The translations under genes were made by a program, and so were the position numbers. DNA of 64,000 bases, from contig CAUYLG010034927.1 of NCBI GenBank assembly GCA_963573385.1, positions 102,447-166,446 of the forward strand, read 5' to 3'. Under the pieces are notes generated by a model. The model saw nothing but the letters and a program-made list of their open reading frames with translations, was not told where the DNA came from and ran no database searches. Shown in pieces: positions 58,555 to 64,000 of the stretch (positions are counted from its first letter, which is position 1; each line of letters begins with the position of its first letter). The stretch is from Cacajao melanocephalus (lineage: Eukaryota; Chordata; Mammalia; Primates; Pitheciidae).

Positions 58555-60465
58555 TTCTAGTATTTTGTTGGGGATATTTACATCTATGTTCAACAGAAAT
58601 ATTTACCTGTACTTTTCTTCTTTCATTGTGGTTTTGGCAAGTTTTGGGATCAAGGTGATGCTGGCTTCCTAGAATCATTTAGGGAGGAGTCACTCCTCAA
58701 GTTTTGGAATAGTTTCAGTAAGATTGGTACCAGTACTTTCTACACCTCTGGTAGAATTTGTCTGTGAATCCATGTGGTCCAGAGCTTTTTTTGATGAGTA
58801 AAGTTTTTATTACTGATTCAATTTCAGAACTTGATATTGGTCTGATCAGGGTTTATTTCTCCTCATTCAATCTTGAGAGATTGTATGTTTCCAGGAAAGT
58901 ATCTATTTCCTCTAGATTTTCTAGTTTGTGTGCATAAAGTGTTCATAATACTTTCTGAGAATCTTTTGTATTTATGTGGGATAAGTTTTCATATCACCTT
59001 TGTTGTTTCTGAATGTGCTTATTTGGATATCCTCTCTTTTTTCATCATTAATCTAGCTGGCAGTCTATTGATCTTGTATATCCTTTTGAAAAACCAACTT
59101 TTATTTTTGTAAATTTTTTGTATGGATTTTTGACTATAAATTTTGTTCAATTCTGCCCTGATTTTAGTTATTTCTTTTCTTCTAGCTTCTGGGTTAGGTT
59201 GTTCTTGTTTCTCTAGTTTCTCTAAATGTGCTGTTAGATTGTTATTTTGAAGTCTTTCTTTTTGCCATAGGTGTTTAGTACAATACAGTTTTCTCTTAAC
59301 TCTGCTTCTGTGGCATCCAAGATTCTGGTATGTTGTGTCTCAGTTTTAATTAATTGCAACTTTAAAAAAATATCTTTCTTAATGTTATATTTTACCTAAA
59401 AAATTCATTCAGGAGCAAATTGTTTAATTTCTGTGTAATTTGTGGTTTTCAGAGGTCTTCTTGCTATTGATTTTTGTTTTTATTTTACTGTGGTCTATAA
59501 TACGGTTGGTATAATTTTGATTTTTTAAAAAAATTTCTTCAGACTTGCTTTATGGCTGAGGGTGTGGTCAATATTGGAGTATGTTCCATGTGCAGATGAG
59601 AAGAATGTATATTATGCGGTTGATGGGTAGAATATTCTCTACATTTCTGTTAGGTCCAATAAACCAAGTGTAAAATTTAAGTTCAGAATATTGTTGTTAG
59701 TTTTCTACCTCAATGATCTGTCTAATGCTGTTAGTGTGGTGTAAAACTTACCTGATATTGTTGTCTGTGTGAGTCTTTTTGTAGGTCTAGAAGTACTTGT
59801 TTTATGGATCTTGATGTTCCAATGTTGTGTGCATATATGTTTAGCACAATTAAGTCTTCCTGTTGAATTGAAACTTTCATCAGCCCTTCTTTCTTCGTTT
59901 TTTTAACCATTGCTGACTTAAAGTCTTTTTATCTGATAAAATAAGTTACTCCTGCTCTTTTTTGTGTTTTGTTTGCATGGTAGATCATTCTCCAGTCCTT
60001 TACTTTGAGCCTATGGATGTGGTTATATGTGAGATAGGTCTCTTGAAGACAGCAGACAGATGTATATCTCATTTTTAAAGAAATTTTTAACTTAATATTT
60101 AAAAAGTAATTGAGTAATCACTTTTGAAGTGGTGTAGTGAAGATTTCCAATCTGTTCACAGCTATAGTATCTGTGAAAACCAGCATATAGTAGTAGTTCC
60201 TGGAGGATGCAGAGCAGGTTTGAACCTCCTCAGAAGTCCCATTTTCATAGAATTGTCCATATTTATCCATCTGAAAGTTTGTTAAAAGCTCCATTCTGAA
60301 GGCTTGTCTTTATTTATTTCAATTCAGAACTCGCTCTATGCAAAACACTCTATACCAAAACATTGTCAAAAAATCAGTGATAATTGTTTAAGAGCTGCCG
60401 CAGTACCATTACCTTTTGAGAATAACATGAGGTTGACCAAAATGTCAAAAGAAAAAGTAAGGAAT

Positions 60466-60930
60466 ATAATGTGTGTCAGGGTCACTCCAGGTTGGGCGTC
60501 ACTGTTGGGGTCACCATCCGTGGGGGTCTGTCCGGCAGATCCTGACTCAGTGATTGATGAATAAAGCACATTGACACACAGATATTATGCTTTGCCAGTT
60601 CAACTGAGTTTGTCCTGGCACCTCACAGACACCCTGGAGGGTGCTGTAAACATTTGTGACAACTGGCCCCCACAAGCCAATGAGACTTGCATTTATTTAG
60701 TAAAGTTTAATTGACAAAGGCTTGAGTCAGTGCCACTAGAGGTTGAAGATGAACAGACAGGTTCTGATCAATGCCCAAAGCAAACACCATTAGTAGGTAA
60801 TATCCCTGGTTGACCTCCCCCACACTCCCCAATCTGACTCAAAGTTTAGTTTTGAGACCACACAAGTAAACAAGTTACTCAGATAACTGCCCCCTCTCCT
60901 CCACCAAACATACCCTAGACATTTGCTTTT
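60466..60930 (+). mobile_element. Probable LTR remnant, family not recognised
   Basis: A sharply GC-richer block in AT-rich DNA. It begins 'tgtgtcagggtcactcc', has repeated 'ggtca' words that look like decayed CpG-rich sequence, a polyadenylation-like 'gatgaataaagcaca' (near 60,556), and 'tttagtaaagtttaattgac' further on. Composition and layout suggest an ERV LTR with promoter and poly-A signal. I cannot name it, and the right edge is a guess. Confidence 0.35.
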
Positions 60931-62785
60931 CTTATTCACTAAATATAAAGGGGATTTAGGCTGCCTTCAGCCAAGAACTATAGAAAAAAAAAACACTTAG
61001 ACCTTCCAAAAGGCTTTGAGATCATATTCTATAACTTTCTCTAATATTTTTTCTGTAATATTTTTGCCACCACCCTGAGCGAATCCCCAGAAATGTCCAT
61101 ATGGACTTTGGAAGTCTTCAACATCTATCTAAGAATCTAGTCATGTCTGTGTACAGGGCTGTATGCATGCCCTGGAAAGACCTGAGAAGACTCTAATCTC
61201 TCACTGGGGCTGATCTTGAGGCTCTGTGCCAAGAGTAAGTGACTGTTTAAAAGTTGTAAACTGCCTGCTAGAGAACTCACATACAAACAGGGACCCTCAG
61301 CAAGACTGGGAAACTTAACGTTGCATATCACTTAAAAAAAATCTGTGTCTAATCATTAGCAGACAACAAAGCTAACATAACAGAAATAATTTACTGACCA
61401 TAAGTGGAAATGAATACAAAATATACAGAATTAAGCCAACAAAAATCCCTAAAGAAAGCCTCACCAATAATGACAACAGTAGCAAATAATAACACAGCCC
61501 AGGAAAGGAGCTCTGATTATGTTGTTTAAGATATCCAGGTTACAACAAAAAATTTTAAGATGTGAAAAACAACAAAAAATGAAACCAGGAAAGTATTACC
61601 CATTCATAAAGAAAAAATTATAGTCAGTAGAATCTATTTTTGAATCTATTTCTGAGAAGGCCCATATATTTGACTTACTAGATTTAACTTGACTATTTTA
61701 GATATATTTAAATAACCAAAAAAAAAAAGTATCTCCAGGACTAAAGGAAAGTATTAGAATATTCTCACCAAATAGATTTGATCAATAGCAGATATAAAAA
61801 TTATTTAAAAATAATCTAATAGAAATTCTGGAGTTTTAAAATAAACTACTAAGATAAAAAAATTGATTAGAGGGCACAACACTAGATTTAACTAAAAGAA
61901 AAAAGAATCAACAAATATGAAAATAGAGTAATAGAGATTATTTAGTCTCAGAAACAGGAAGAAAAATAAATGATGGTTCACTTTTTTTATATACCTAGGA
62001 CCTATGGACACCACCAAGTTTGCAATGTAGGCATGATGGAAACCTCAGAAGCAGAAAAGAGAGGAAGTAGAAAGAATATAGAAGAAATCATGGCTAAAAA
62101 CTTTCCAAATTTTATTTTAATAATTTTTTTGCAAAACCGAGCAGCTCAACAAACTCCAAGTAGGATAACATTAAAGAGTACATCATAATCAAACCACTGA
62201 AAGAATAAGACAATCATGAAAGCAGAGGAAGAAAAGCAAATCATTATGCAAAGCTTTCTTCAATGAGCTAAACAGCTGCCTTCTCATCAGTTACCATAGA
62301 GCCAGAAATTCAAAGTCCTGAAAGAAAAGGATTATTACCTAATAATTTTATATCCAGCAAAAGTAGCTTCAGGAAAAAAAAAAATTACCACCAATCCATG
62401 AAACACAGAATTTGTTGCTAGTAAACCCGCCTTACAAGAACTACTAAAGGGAGTCCTTCAGGCTGAAATGAAAGGACACTAAATAGTAACATAAACTTAT
62501 ATGACAAAGAGTTCCAGGAGGGTAACTACATAGGTAAATATAAAGTATAGTATAAATCCATTTTGTTTGTAACTCTTTTATTATCCTATTTTTAAAAGAA
62601 AACTAATAATTTATTCAGACTTTTTAAAAGAAAACTACATAAAGCAATAATTATAAAACTGTGTTGATTATCTTCCAATACCTAAATATATAAATTTGTA
62701 TGATAACAACACATACAAGAGAAGGAAATACAAATTTATGTTGAAGCAAAGGCTTGTACATTTTGAAATTAAGTTAGTGTTTATT

Positions 62786-63103
<318 letters not shown>

Positions 63104-63131
63104 TTTTATAAAAATTCAACTATTGCAACCC

Positions 63132-63271
63132 ATTATCTGGTATACCATTTTAAGTTCTAGCCATTTCTTTTACTTTATTTTTAGTTAGTCTCTTAATGGT
63201 TGCACATGAAGAGAATAACTGAAAATAAAGTAAAAGAAATGGCTAGAACTTAAAATGGTATACCAGATAAT
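63132..63271. repeat. Near-perfect 56-bp inverted repeat (foldback)
   Basis: Arms 63,132-63,187 and 63,216-63,271 are complementary at 55 of 56 positions around a 28-bp spacer. The right arm is the native L1M sequence in sense orientation ('aataactgaaaataaagtaa'). The left arm interrupts the L1M between 'ctattgcaaccc' and 'ttaatggttg', so it is an inverted copy. Confidence 0.95.
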
Positions 63272-63727
63272 ATTTATTTAAATACAAAACTAATAGATCA
63301 TTACAGAAAAAAGACATAAAACATAGAGAAAACAAACAGCAAAATGGTCAACAAAAATCATATTTTATTACTGATACGTTAACTGTGAAAATCCTTCAGT
63401 CAAATGTCATGGATATGCAGACTCTATTAAAAAGTAATCCAACTACATGCTATCTATAAGTGACAAACCTTAGACTCAAAACTAATAATAGGTTTAAATT
63501 AAAAAGAAAGAAAACAATCCACCTTTCAAACAGTGCCCAGAAGACAGCTGGTGTGGCTATATTATCAAATGAAATAGCCTTTAAGACAAAATTGTTACTA
63601 GTGACAAAGGACATTTTATAATGATAAAACAAACAATCCATCAGGCATACGGTAATTATAAACATATATGCACCTAACAACAGAGCTGCAAAATATATGA
63701 AGCTGACAGAATTGAAGCTGGAGATTT

Positions 63728-64000
63728 GTTTTTTTTAATATATATATTATTGCATTTTAGGTTTGGGGTACATGTAAAGAACACGTAAGAATGTTGTATA
63801 GCTACACACATAGCAGTGTGGTTTGCTGCCTTCCTCCCCATCACCTATATCGGGCATTTCTCCCCATGCTATCTCTCCCAACTCCCCACCCCCACTGTCC
63901 CTCCCCTACTTCCCCCCTGCAGACCCCAGTGTGTGATGGTCCCCTCCCTGTGTCCATACTGGGTATATATTCAAAGAATTGGCCATTCTTCTAGCTTTCC
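63728..64000 (-). mobile_element. L1PA-type 3' end with apparent 5' inversion, runs off the window
   Basis: Antisense L1 3' UTR (63,728-63,956): 'gcattttaggtttggggtac', a C-rich tract and 'ccctccctgtgtcca'. At about 63,957 the sequence switches to sense L1 ('tactgggtatatattcaaag'), the structure expected from twin priming. It is inserted in the L1M, so it is younger. The rest lies beyond the window. Confidence 0.8.

Larger units (their letters stand above)
55065..60066 (-). mobile_element. L1 LINE (L1MA/L1PB-like), 5'-truncated, antisense, interrupted
   Basis: About 4 kb of L1 read in reverse, from the 3' UTR ('ggtttattacatgggtatat') through the reverse-transcriptase ORF2. Landmarks are 'tactcagtaatgggattgct' (near 55,570), 'ccccattgcttgtttttatc' (56,625), 'atgttgaataggagtggtga' (57,375) and 'gagcctatggatgtggttat' (60,007). 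It stops inside ORF2, so there is no ORF1 or promoter. It is interrupted by two LTRs and an internal duplication, with many stops and indels. Dead element. Confidence 0.9.

Noticed and set aside
55065..60066. Possible active LINE-1
   Set aside because: Truncated inside ORF2, no ORF1 or 5' UTR, two LTR interruptions, many frame breaks.

Overview
This is nuclear DNA from a simian primate, most likely human. The proof is the repeat content: about 16 Alu elements of AluJ and AluS type, THE1/MST, MLT1 and MLT2 retroviral LTRs, several L1 families, and many old MIR and L2 copies. I find no convincing protein-coding gene, RNA gene, CRISPR array or prokaryotic feature. Open reading frames are short (215 codons at most) and fall in repeats, simple-sequence tracts or random GC-rich DNA. 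Subfamily names and repeat edges were judged by eye from remembered consensus patterns, not by a search.

The window has two halves. Positions 1-43,550 are GC-rich and dense in Alu, MIR and L2. Scattered through this half are about ten repeat-free blocks, mostly AT-leaning, that carry clustered homeodomain, POU, FOX, PBX or RFX-type motifs. They look like the enhancer-type conserved elements found around developmental genes, but conservation cannot be seen from one sequence. Near 34.2-35.2 kb there is an exon-like segment with good splice signals and a TATA-box/initiator/ATG arrangement. These are the only places where I would look for a transcript in this half.

At about 43.55-43.78 kb a short L1 3' end sits exactly where base composition changes. 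From 43.8 to 64 kb the DNA is AT-rich, poor in Alu and rich in L1. It holds a 5 kb antisense L1 interrupted by two LTRs, an old sense L1M interrupted by an Alu and by a foldback duplication, several MST/THE1 LTRs, and about 8 kb of unassigned AT-rich sequence.

The most unusual theme is local copy-and-paste. Four segments have a second copy close by that ordinary retrotransposition does not explain: 157 bp copied into the tail of an Alu (33.56 kb, source 34.54 kb); a 56 bp inverted foldback copy inside an old L1 (63.13 kb); about 150 bp copied within one L1 (58.40 kb, source 59.27 kb); and a 194 bp direct repeat with no recognised family (29.72 and 31.50 kb). These are the best candidates for something not routinely annotated.
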